Positions 1 through 12,100 of a stretch of DNA of 19,321 nt are shown one piece after another (the first letter of the stretch is position 1; every line of letters begins with the position of its first letter). The stretch is from Hyphochytrium catenoides (taxonomy: Eukaryota; Sar; Hyphochytriomycetes; Hyphochytriales; Hyphochytriaceae), in the NCBI GenBank assembly GCA_900088475.1, contig FLMG01001378.1:3352-22672 (forward strand). The letters run 5' to 3'. Below the pieces are notes generated by a model. It ran no database searches, had not been told where the DNA came from, and saw only the letters and a program-made list of their open reading frames with translations. The position numbers were made by a program, and so were the translations under genes.

Positions 1-201
1 AGTTCCTTGGAAGAGGAACAAGGGCTCAAAAACCCCCGACGCGACCCATGTTCTCATATTAATTATCCTAGTTACCCATAAATAGTGTCATGAGTTATAA
101 TACTAAGGTTTATCAGAAATTCTCTTCCCTCAGAGGAGGCCTATTAGGTATAAAGGCCATGTTCGAGCAGTGTTAACCATAAAGCCCAGATCCGTTATTC
201 A

Positions 202-292
202 TCACTCTTCAGAGGGAGGAGTCAAGGTCCCTTCCAGGAGCGCGCTGTCAGAGAGAGAGAGAGAGAGAAGGGAGGGGAGAGAGGGAGAGAGA

Positions 293-338
<46 letters not shown>

Positions 339-2736
339 AGGGGAAAGGAGAAAGAGGGAAAGGGAGGGGCCGCGGGTGAAGATGAGAAAGAGAGAAAGTG
401 AGAGAAAGAGTGGAAGACAGAGTGCGAAAGAAAGAGTGTGAGCCGAAGTGAGGGAGGGTGTGAGAGGCATGTACATATATTTGGAGAGGGAAGAGGAGGA
501 AAGTGAAGAGAGAAAGGGAGCCGCTAGATAACATAAGCCAACAGGGCAGGCAAGAGAGAAAGAATTGAAAAGGACAGGAACTGGCAGGAGCACTAGGAAA
601 CAAGCAAAGAGAAAGAAGGGGAGAGAGCCAAGGAGAAGAAAGCGGAAGAGGGAAAGACAGAAGTTATGCGTATTGCTACACAGGGGAAGTAGAAGGCACT
701 ACATGTGGAGAGAAAATTAGTAAGAGAGAAGAGACAAGAGAGACAACCGCACAATTAAGAAAGAGCTTAGCGTCCTACCTTTTCCAAAGCTTTGTCCCTT
801 CCCTGGGCCGCAGTTCTAGCTTTCCATGCGTCTGAGCCAAAGTCTTCATCCATTGATAGCACTCCTCTAAAGAACATAGACAGAGAGAGAGAGAGAGTGC
901 CATCCCTGTCAGCTTCCATCTTCACTTCTTTTCCTCTCTTGGTCTTTCCTTTTCTCCATTCTCCCCCTAAGTCGCTCTTTCTTTCTCCTCTCTCTCGTTT
1001 CTCTCCTTTTTTTCCCTATCTGTCTCGCGCGCGCGTGCTATCTCTCTCTCTCTCTTTCTCTGTTTCTCTCTCCCTCGCATGCTGATCTCTCACCATCGCT
1101 CTGGCATTGGAGCAGCAGGTTTCCCTGGCGAGTGACAAGATCAAAGCAAACTTCAGGGTTCACTCCTCCGGCGGTAGAGGAGCGAATCTCCTTGATAAGC
1201 TTGCCATGAAGAGAGAAGAGAGCATCCGCCTCCTCCTCGTACAAGTGTGAGGGAGAGGAGAATGCGATGAAGCGATTCCCTGCGATAACGTAGAACTAAG
1301 AGAGAAAGGGACAGAGAGAAAAAGGAGAGGGCATTAGAGACACAAAGAGACCAAGAAAAGAGAGACCAGCGGATTCCAGAAAGTTAGTTGGCTTCATTTT
1401 ATAGGTAGAATAGAGATGGCAGAGGATGATGATAGAGAAAAAGAGAAGGACAGGGAGAGAGAGAGAGCATCCAGCTCGCAAGGCAGGATCAAGTACAGCT
1501 TTTCCTCTCATAATATATCCATTAGGGAACTGGTGAAAGGGACAAGGCAAGCAAAAGGGAGAGAAGAGAGCGGAGGAGAAAGATAGAGAAGAAAGAGATC
1601 CAGCAACAAAAAGAGAGAGAGAGAGAGTTACCTGCTCTATCCATTTTCTTCCCTCCCATTCTCTCATCGATCCCTTTAGTGTCACTGTCTGGTCGATCCT
1701 CCTCCGTCTCTGGTCTCCTTCTTCTCTCAAAAGACCTCCAAGAGTGGCGCCGAGCTTGTGTCTCCGGCTTCCTTCGTAGCCGTACATTACCTTAGCCTCC
1801 TTTAGAGCACGCAGCCAGGTGAGCTGCACAGAGAGAGAGAAAAAGAGAAGAGAGAGAGGTGTAAGAGAGGAAGGAGAGAAAGGGAGAGAGAAAGAGCTAT
1901 AATTTGATGCAGAAATGACGCCATGACAAGTGAGACAGGAAGCCCGAAGATATACCCGCCAGCAATTTCTTTTTTAGCGGAAGGAAAGAGAAAGAGAGAG
2001 AGAGATGAAAGACAGAGAGGTTGAAGTGTGAGAAAGAGGAAAGGAGAAACAGAGAGAAAGTCGCCGCGTTAAATGGAAACACAGAATATGGGACCGAGAG
2101 ACTACCCTGGAGAACAATCAATGAAAGTGAAAGAAGAACGGGAGAAGGAAAGAGGGAGACAGGAGAGAGCGTCAGAGAAAAACAGATACCGAGAAACCGA
2201 GAGAGAACAGAGTGAGAGAAAGAGAGAGAGATTAGAAGAATGCGAGAGAGAGCGACCACCTCTTGGGCATCGGTCCTGGCAACGAGAGTGATGATCCCTC
2301 CATCTGTGAAGTGCAAATCTATGGCATTCTCAGGGGCATTCACATCGTGACGAGGCACTACCTCCTCCAGACATGTCAGATCGATGATCCCATAGTGAAT
2401 GCCAATCTATAGAGAGAGAGAGAAGGGAGAGGAAGAGAGGAGTCAGACAGAGAGAGGCCCAGGAGGGAGGGAGAGAAAAAGAGAGAGAGAGGAAGCTTTA
2501 GTAAGAAAAAGAGAGAGTGTGAAAGAGAAAGGGAGAGAGATAGAGATAGAGACAGAGACAGAGACAGGAAGAATACAGAAGGACAGTAAAAGGAGAGGAC
2601 AGGGACAGCCCGCAGGTCCGGAGGAAAGGAGGGAGAAAGAAAAAAAGAAGAGAGACAGAGAGAGAGAGACAGAGAGAGAGACAGAGAGGGAGAGAGACAG
2701 ACAGAGAGAGAGAGACAGAGAGGGAGAGAGACAGAC

Positions 2737-2768
<32 letters not shown>

Positions 2769-5700
2769 GAGAGAAACCGGGAATGAACGACAGGGATGCA
2801 GCAGTATTGTGAGCAGAAAGATAAGAAACTGAGATAGGATGCAGAGTTTTCACTACAAGGACAAAGAGAGAGAAGGAAACAGCAAGAAAGAGAGGAGAGG
2901 GAGAAGGGAGAGATGTGATGAGAAGGAGGGGGGCCAAAAGAGAAATAGAGTGACTGTTGATACCTCATCGATGGACACTTCATGCTTGTAGATGGCCAGT
3001 TCTGATCCCATGAGAACGAAAAAGCGAGAGAGAGGAGCGCTCATCGCCGCTTCAGAGTGCCGATAGTACCACATCCAACCAGTGCGAGCGCGAGAGTATA
3101 TTTGCTCCGGCTCCGCCTGTAGACGAGAGAGAAGAAGAAGAAAAGGACGAGAGGGAGAAAGCGAGAGAGAGTAAGAGAAGGAAAGGACAAGAAAGAGAAG
3201 AGCAAAAAGAGAAAAGGAGTCCAGACGTGAGGCTAGGGCGCGGTAGAGGCATGCAACGTAACAGATATCAATAAAAGAAGGCAGAAAGAACTGAAGAACG
3301 AACAAAAAAAGAGAGAGAGAGAGATAAAGAGAAGCAAAAAGGAGGAAGAACAGAGAGAGAGAGATGGAATCGTTTGCTTGGTGGGCCACGTACCGCACTT
3401 TCCTCCTCCGTCTCTAGGTAGCTTTCTACGAGAAGCTCCTCGGGATAGCTCTCGATGGCATCGCGGTCTAACCGGTCGAGGCGAAATCCAGCGGATAGAG
3501 ACTGATACACAGCAGCTAGAGAGAGAGAGAGAGAGAAAGAAGAAAAGAGAGCGAGACAAGCGAGGGGTGCAGAGAATGAGAGGTGGCGGACACGAGAGAG
3601 GAGGCGAGACTCACGAAGAGAGAAAATGTCAGAGAGGATCTCTAACGAGTTGGTGAAGAGGGAGCGAGCGTAAGCGGAGTGAGCAAGAGCCGAAGAGTTA
3701 ATTACCTGCGTAGATGGCATCCGCCCAGGAGAAAAGAGCTTCCTGAAGAGAGAGAGAGAGAGAGAGACAAAGAGAGAGGGATCGAGGTGGATAGTGATGA
3801 TGCGATAAAGAGAAAAAGCCACGGGGAGAGAGAGACACATCACGAAAGAAGGGATAGACGACAATACACATGGCCAGGTTAGATCAATCTCAGCAGTCAC
3901 GACCACCTCACTTCTTAGCATAACTTTCTCAGATACCTTGTTCCCCTTATAAAGAGGGTCTCTCTTTCCTTTGTCTTTCCTCGTACTCATTAGCCGTCTC
4001 TCTCTATCGTAAGCCCTCCATCTCTCTCTACTTTCTCTCACACAAGCGCTAGACTAAAACTCTCTCAAAGCCCTCTTCAATCTCCCGCCTTTAGCTTTTC
4101 CTCTCTTTCTTTCTCCCTCTCTCTCTCGCGCGCGCAGGCTCTCTTCTCTCTCTATCTTCCTCCCTCCCCAATTGTTCTCTGGTCTCTCGCGGGAGTGCTC
4201 TCTACATCTCCCTGCCATTCTCCCTCCGTCCCGCTGCTTCTCTCTCTCTCTTCCTCTCTCTCTCACCTTGGAGTCGAAGGCAACTCCTATGGATATCCCT
4301 AAAAGTGCCGCCTCATAGTCAAAGGGCGAGTCACTCTGGTTGGCAGTGGGGCTCAGCTGCATTGTCTCAAGATTCGAAACCACTCGCAGCGTCAGACGGA
4401 ACTCTGTCTCCGCGTGCTTACTGCCAATGCACTATCGCAACAACAGAGAGAGAGAGAGAGAGAAAGAAAGAAGCAAAGGAGAGGCAGAAAAGGCGAGTAA
4501 GGAAGACAGAGGGCACAGGGGAGAGGAGAAGGAAGAGGACGGACAATGGAAAGGTGGAGAATGGTGAGAAGGAGCAAAAGATGATTTGAAACGGGTGTCA
4601 GAGAGACAGCATGGCACTAACAAAAGGATTGAGGCAGAGATTCCTAGCTAAAAGCGAGAGAGAGAGAGGCGAAGAAAGAGAGAGAGAGAGAGCTCCGCCA
4701 CCAGAGAAAGGAAAGAGAAAAAGATTAGCAGGAGGGTTCTTATGGAGAGGGCTGCGAGGTGGAAGTATAATAAAGGATATATTCTAGAGAGAGAAAGCGG
4801 AACTGGATTAAGAGAAAGAGATTAACAGAAAGAGAGAGAGAAGCTCACCTCATTGGCTTTGAAGCCCCGTATGTCTCTCAAAGGGATCTCACAGAGCTGG
4901 CGGCCTTTGGGAGTCCGTTGGAACACGAGCTTGTCACTGCGCAAGCTGAACCATCGCTGCCGGTAGACCTAAACCACCAACCGGGAGACAGAGACATCGA
5001 GAGAAAGAGAGAGAGAGAACGGGAGGAAGACATGGGGAAGAGGAGGGACAGAAGAGCGGGAAAGGAGTGTTTAAGAGAGAGAAACGAAAACGAGGGACAG
5101 AGGGAGGCAGAGGTAGGGGAGTGCTAGATACAAGCAGAGCTAGAGACTGCTGGGAGGCAGGAAAGAAACAAACGCGAGAGAAACGTGTCAACAGGAAGAG
5201 AGAGAAGAGAGAAAGAGCAGCAGCACCTTGTTCAGGTCGTCAAACTTCCATAGCCAGCCTTCGAAAGGCTCCGTGCTAATCCATCCTTTACCTGGGGTGA
5301 GGAGGAAGAGAAACGCGATAAGCAGAGAAAGAACCAGCCGGTTGACTAGCAACGTAACAACGAGGCGGTTGAGGGAAGAGCGCTCAGATTGCTCTTCACT
5401 CTCTCTTTCTGTCTCCCTCTCTTTTCCTCTCTTCCTCTCTCTCCGCACCTTTCTTTCCTCAGTCAACAGTACTCCTGCGTTTGTTTCCTCTCTCCTCTTT
5501 GGTTTGTGCTCTTGCTTTTCTTCTCTCTTTGCATTCCCTTACTATCTCTTCAATTTTCTCTGGTTTTTCTCCCTCTCTCTCTCTCTCTCCTCTTCTCTTC
5601 CTTTGTCTCTCTCCCTCCTTTTCTCTCTCTCTCTCCCTCTCTCTCCTGCCCTCTTTCTCTTCCCTAGAGTGGTTGCCAGACAGCCCGTCACTTCGCTTTC

Positions 5701-6751
5701 TTCGCAATGACCTGAGGGTGCGAGCACAAGTCCCGCTGCGATGGTGAGCGCCTGCATCCAGAGCTTAGCGCTTTCTTTATCTATCGCCGCCACGGCCATG
5801 GGATCCTGACCAGAGACAGAGAGGAAGAACATTTCTGGACGATCTCTGGCTGAAGCGACCTGGAGAGGAGAAAAGCAGAGAGTTACCGAAGAGAGAGAGA
5901 GAGAGAGAGAGAGAGACTAATAGCCTTACGCTAGTCCCAAGAGAGAGCAGATGAGAGCAGACATATTTTAGGAGACAGAGAGACGAGCAGCCGAACTGAG
6001 AAGAAAGATCTAGGAGACACCTCTATATTTTCCTCTTCTCTCTCTCTCTCTCTTTCGTCATCTCTCTTGCTGGCTCTTTCCTTTATGGGTAGTCCCAGTC
6101 CCTTACCTCACTGAGAAGAGAGAGATTGATGGCGAAGAGAGGGTCTTTCCACTCGTCATAGACGTCCTGTTCCCTGGCGTACGCGCAGAAGATAGAACCA
6201 GTGATGGTGGCAAACACCTGTGAAAAAGGGAAGAGAGAGATGAGAGAAGAGGTGCAAGAGTGCAACGATGCGCGGACCAACGTCAGGGGAAAGATAAGAG
6301 GGAGAGACCACATAAAGACAACGGTGAATGGAAGTGCAGGAGAGAAAGTAACATTGGGCTCGTAAGGAGAGACAAGAGAGAGGAAAGAGAGAAAAAGAGA
6401 AAGAAGTGCACAGAGAATACATATCCTAACCAGTTACGAAAACCCTCTTTCTTTCCTCTTTCTCTCTTTTTCTCTGTCTCTCTCTCCCTCTCTCCCTCTG
6501 TCACTTTATGTCTCGTTCTGTCTCTCTCTCTATCAATGGACGTCTCCAGGTTCAAGAGAGCGTAGTCTCTCTCCTCATTGATCGCATTCTCTCTCTCCTC
6601 TACTGTCTCACCTGGCTTCCCTCTATCTCTAGCCATCCTTTGATGGTGGCGATGTCCGTCAGCGGGCGACTGCTCCCGCCACCGTTTGCGCCTTTGTTAG
6701 CGCCACCGCTCAACCGCTGAGCACCACTGCCTCGACCTTCACTCTTCTCCT

Positions 6752-6801
<50 letters not shown>

Positions 6802-7524
6802 GGGAAAAGAAGAGCCGAAACAGAAAGAGAGAGAGTGAGAACACATGGGAGGGAAGAGAGTGACAGAGAAGAGAGAGAGACTTTGAGAGAAGAGAGAGAG
6901 AGACAGCCAGCGAAGAGAGAGTTGAGCAAAGATAAGGAGCAGTACAGGAGCATGATGGAAACGGGAAAGAGGCCGAGAAAACATGACAAAGGAGATTCTC
7001 TCTCTTCAGCTCTTTCTCATTGCATATCCTTCCTACTCTCTCTGCTCCCTTACCCTGCGAGGTGGCTGGAAAAAGTCTGCAACTTTGCTGAGCATCTGGT
7101 GCCAGATCTCCTTCAACTCGTCAGTGTCAAAGACAACCTGAGCCATGAAAGGGGAGAGAGAGAGAGGGAAAGAGAGAGAGAAAGAGAGGGAAAGGGAGAG
7201 AAAGAAGGCCAGGATTATATGAGACTCTTTTTATTTGAGACAATAGCAGAAGAGGAGACAATATAAAGAGCACTACCCTGCAGCCCAGCAGTGGAGAGGA
7301 CGGAGAGAGAGAGAGAGACACGCGAAATGGGAGAGAGAAGAGATGGAAAAGGGACCGGAACGGCGAGGCCCCGTTCCAATCAACAAGAGAGACAGTAAGA
7401 GACAGAGAACATTGACCAAATGAGGGCGGAGCATGGGCAAAGAATGAACAGCACTAGCGGTTAAAGCGCTCGTTTGAAGGGCCGCAGAGAGATGGAGAGA
7501 GGTCGATGTCGAAGATAGATAGAT

Positions 7525-7556
<32 letters not shown>

Positions 7557-9087
7557 TGTGGCTGAGGGACAGAGCGTCTGTCTACCGTGGAAATGGTTCC
7601 ATTTGTGAGCACGATCTCTAGAGCGTTGTCCTGTGCGCTCTCTTTCTCTTCCTCTACTTCCCGCACATCCTGCACCAGCCTCATGTCGATGCATCCGCAG
7701 CGCTGATCCCCGTACTGCAGAGTTAAACGAAGCAGATGATCGGGCAGACAAGTAAAGAACAGATGGAGATTGGAGGAGAGAGAGGGAAAAAGGCGTGTGA
7801 ATAAGAGGAGAGAGGACAATACACATAGGAGACACAAAAAGCGGGAGATCACGTAAAGAAGAGATGGAGATGGAGGAGAGAGAGAGAAGAAAGGCATGTG
7901 AATAAGAGGAGAGACGTCAATATACACATAGGAGACACACAAAATGGGAGATCGCGAGTACATAAGGCTAAACAAGCAAGAGAAAGAAGAGAGAGAGAGA
8001 AGAAACAGAGTCAGAGGAAGAGAGAGGAAGAGAGAACAGCATCAGATAGGAGAAAGAACAGGAAACGCGAGCAGGAGAGCCATCAAAGAAGACAACCGCT
8101 GGACAGTGCTAGAAGCTGCCAGCAAGAGAGAGACGTAGTGAAAGCAAAAGGCCAGGGAGCAGTAGAAAACACCAGGAGACGAAGAAGAAGGAGGAGAGGC
8201 TAGGAGAGAAGAGATCATGGGAGAGAACAAAGAACAGGCGGAGATAGATGTCCTTACCTCGTCCATAAGAATCTCATATTTATAGAAGTGCAGCTCATAG
8301 CCTCGGAGAACCACGAAGCGCCGTCGATAAGATCCCAGACCGACCTCCTGAGGGCACTTGACAAACATCCATCCTGACGAGACATAAGAGAGAGAGAAAG
8401 AGAGAGAAAGAGCAAGAAGCAAGTGAGAAAGCGAGAAGAGAGAGGACAAAAAGGGACCGATGGTGAGACATTGAAGGAACAGCTAAGAGGGAGATGTGAT
8501 CGAAGAAAAAAGCAGAGCCCTGAGAATACACTGGAGGCCTCCTCAGAGAGAGAGACAGACCAAGAGAGAGCAGACAGATCAGGAAAATGTCCACACTCTG
8601 AGGCCAGGAATTAGGTAGCTGCTGGGACCAAACAAGACGGCTCTTTCTTTCTCTCCCAAATTCTGTCTCTTCTCACTGGTCTTCCCCTCCTATCTCCTTA
8701 TTCTATCGCAACCCTCTTCTCTCTCTCTTCGCTCGCTCTGTCTCTTCCTCTGTATCCATCTTGCTCTATAAGAGAGAGAAGGTACTCTTTTACCGTCAAG
8801 CAAGTGGGACTCTCCTAGCTCTAGGAGATGTGCTGATCTGTCCTCAGGAGCCGAGGGATCAACGGGCCGGAGGTGGAAAGGGGACATCATCCCGCCAATG
8901 CTGGCGCTGCAGAGAGGGAGAGAGAGAGAGAGTAAGCGCGGCGGACGACAGAGAGACACTACCACTGGAGACAAAGGAAGACAAGGGAGAAAGCAGATAG
9001 AAGTCCAAGTGGAGAGCCGTGCAGTGCTGGAAAGAAGTGCCGACAAACTTGAAAAAGCAAGGAGGCAATTCTGCTCCACGGCCGCAC

Positions 9088-9127
<40 letters not shown>

Positions 9128-12100
9128 AACTCTCTCTTTATGTTTCGGCCTCCTGCTCCACTGCTTGATCCTTACCCCCTGGTTCTGGCGGAGAGCTCTC
9201 CTGCGTAGGCCAGTCCTTGAGGGGATTTGGCCTGAACCTTGATAACCTCGTCGACGTTGAAGCTTCGCCCTGCCTTGTCCTTTGCCTCCTACAAGTGAGA
9301 GTATAAGGATGATGACCGAGAAGAGTATGGACAAGAGGAAGCCAAACCCCGAGGAGAGGGAGAGAGACAGAGAAAGAGAGGAAGAAAGCGACAAGCTCAC
9401 GTGAGAATGAGAAAGAAAAAAACCGTGACAGAGTGCTTTACAAGGTATAAAGTACCAACATTTCGTGCCACTGGCTTTTTATTTCTCTCTCCAGCTCTCT
9501 CTTCCCTGTGTTGCTCTATATAATGATCGAATAGTCTGTTTCTCTCTTTCGTGACAACCTCTCTTAGCACCTTGTCACTCTGTAGTTACCTGGGCAATGA
9601 GCTTCGCCCACTCTACGAGCAGGATCCTATCGTCGCTCGAGATGACAAAATCTCTGTTGAGCGAAGAACGATTCTCTGTGTACTGGACGGTGATCACTAC
9701 TCTCCACTTGTTATACTCCGTAATGCCAGGTCCTTCATACTGGAGGAGAGCGTGGCCGAGGAACCCAAGAGATAGAAAAGAAGACAGAGAGAGAAAAGAA
9801 GCACCGATAGAGAGAAAAAGAAGAAAGGTTAAGAAAATTTTGAAGGAAAGGATATCATCAGAACAAAAGGACTCTGTTCCCTTCATTGACCCATCTTTAA
9901 TGGGGTTCTTCGTCAATCTTCCCCTCTCTCTCCTTCTCGCTCTCTCTTTATTTCTCTCTTCTGATTCCTTCTCCCCTGTTCTGCCTATCGTTTCCAATCT
10001 CATCTCCTTTCTAGGTGTCTGGCATGCGTCTCTCCCTTCTCCTTCTTCCGCCTTACCTCATACATCACGATCCTTGTCATTGCTGCGAGCTTCATATGTC
10101 CCATCGCACGTATGGCATGACTGTCTTTATAATACTTAATGATCCCACCAGAGAAGAGCTTGAAGTTTCTCTTCCGGAAGTTGCCTGTCAGGTCTGAAAG
10201 TTTGAAGAGTTCTCCCTCTTTGAGCACACGCGCTCCTTCCATTCCTGCCTCTTGCTCGATGACGCTCAAGGGATGGACAGGGATGGGGCGCTGGCGGGCT
10301 TGGCCGTTGGAGAGAGGGAGATTCTTCAGAAGATTGATCCACTTAGCTGCGTCCTCTTGCGTCCTACCAGAGGGAGAGAAATAGATGAGAGAGAAGGAAA
10401 CAGAGAGAAAGAGAGAGACAAAGAGGACGAGAACGAAAGAGGTAAAGGAAAAGAGAGACAAGGCATATGTCAGACGTGTTTCTCGCAAGATCTTTCCTTT
10501 GCATCTTTGTCGGTAAATCTTTGCCTTCTCTCACACCCGTTCTCTCTTCTAGTTCCTGCGCTCTGTCCCGGTGTCGTCTTTCTCTTTCTTCCTCGCTCTA
10601 TAGTTCTTACAATCAAGACTAACGCCACTCTCTCTCTCTTCTTCTACCCTTTCTCCTTCTCTCGGCTACTTTCAATTGAGCCTTCTCTCGTTATTGTCAT
10701 GCCATATTACTCTCCTTCTAGCTTATCTCTACTCCTTCCCGTCTCCCTCTATCTATATCTTTCATCCCTCTCTCTGACTCTCTCTCCTTTCTCGTCTCTC
10801 TTTCTCTGTGTGTCTCTCTTTCTATTCTATCTTGATCCGTTTACCTGGTGAAGAATGTCAGCACATCATCACTTCCCTCTAGTGTGACGCCCCATTCCTT
10901 TGTATAACCCGCAATCTTCTCTCTCGCAATGCTTCTCTTGTCATGCTTGGGCCGTATATCTGACACTTTGTCGACGAGAAGGAAAGAGACATAGTCGTCC
11001 ATTCTCCCGGAGAAGAGAGCCGGCTTATAGAGAAAGAGACGGGAACCGTTGAGCTGAAGCAGCCGCAGCCGGAACTGAGCAGAGTCATTGTCTTTGACAA
11101 GGACCCAGCCCTCGGCAAAGCGCGGTGTATCATGGTTCCAACGACTGTCAAGACGAAGAAAGCGAAGCGTGATGCCTCTTCCATTCTCTTTCTCTCTCTC
11201 TCTCTTGATGAGCTGTATGGCGTCGTCAAAGTTAATGGAAGAGAACTTGTGCTCGTTCACTCCGACAAGAAGGTCTCCTGCCTGGATGAGTCCTGTCTTC
11301 TCTGCAGGGCCTTTCTCTCCTGTCGGAGTAGGAGAGAAACCACTGACCATAACCTCTTCATCCACCGTTCCCCTAAGATTTATATAGAGAGGCCCAGGCT
11401 CCGTGATGGTGATAGAGATGACCTCCTCGTTCATCTCCTCTTCCCATCTCTCTCCTCCCAGAACATCGTCCCCCAGATCGAAGAAATCATTGGAAGTAAG
11501 GATACTGCCGAGTCTTCTCTCTCCTTGTTCTCCTCCTCTCTCCGCTCCAGATTTAAGCAGGCCATTCTCTTTAATCGGATCCACGCGACGCCGAGAGGCG
11601 GTGGGTCTCATCTGGATAGACGCGCGATGTTGGCTGGTTTCTCCACGCAGCACCTTCAGGACAATAGAGGAGATGAGAAGCCATAGGAAGGGAGAGAATG
11701 AAGAGAGACAGGACGAGAGAGAGGGAGCGGAGAAAGAAAGAGAGAAGAAGTGTGGAAAAAGAGTGAGAGGGGTGAAGAGAAAGAGAGAGAGGGTGGGGCG
11801 GCATTGAGACCTCTAATGAAGGCATGGAATAGGCAGGGAAGGAGTTTTCTTCGGAGAGAAGAGACTCAGGGAGGAATCTGTAAGAAACTAGGCGGTACTC
11901 CCAAGAGAGAAAGGACCATAAAGGAGAGAGGAGAGGAAGAGTACACCGAAAAGCAAGAATTGATAGCTCTCTAGCGAGGAGGAAAGAAGAAAGACACAGA
12001 AACAGAAACAGAGAGTCCATGGGACAGAGAGAGCGAGAGCGAGAGTAGGAAGAGAGAGAGGAGAGAAACCGAGACCCATTAAGAGAGAGAAAAGAAGTGA

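Noticed and set aside
1497-1529. Possible 11-codon phase-0 micro-exon in intron 20 (F-P-N-G-Y-I-M-R-G-K-A) with AG and GT at its borders
   Set aside because: Joining exon 20 directly to 1295 gives a better PH8 (W-I-E-Q then F-Y-V-I-A-G). The donor GTACTT is poor, so it is kept only as an unlikely alternative exon.
202-3000. Many long open frames of Arg/Glu repeats on one strand and Ser/Leu repeats on the other, for example around 2443-2983
   Set aside because: They are the direct translation of GA/CT dinucleotide tracts, open in several frames at once, and lie in the introns of the multi-PH gene.
3880-4010. More complex, open minus-strand stretch inside intron 15, including M-S-T-R-K-D-K-G-K and V-V-V-T-A-E-I-D-L
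   Set aside because: Exon 15 joins exon 16 in phase 0 and completes PH6 with its terminal helix. Adding this stretch would split the domain, and no matching acceptor and donor pair was found.
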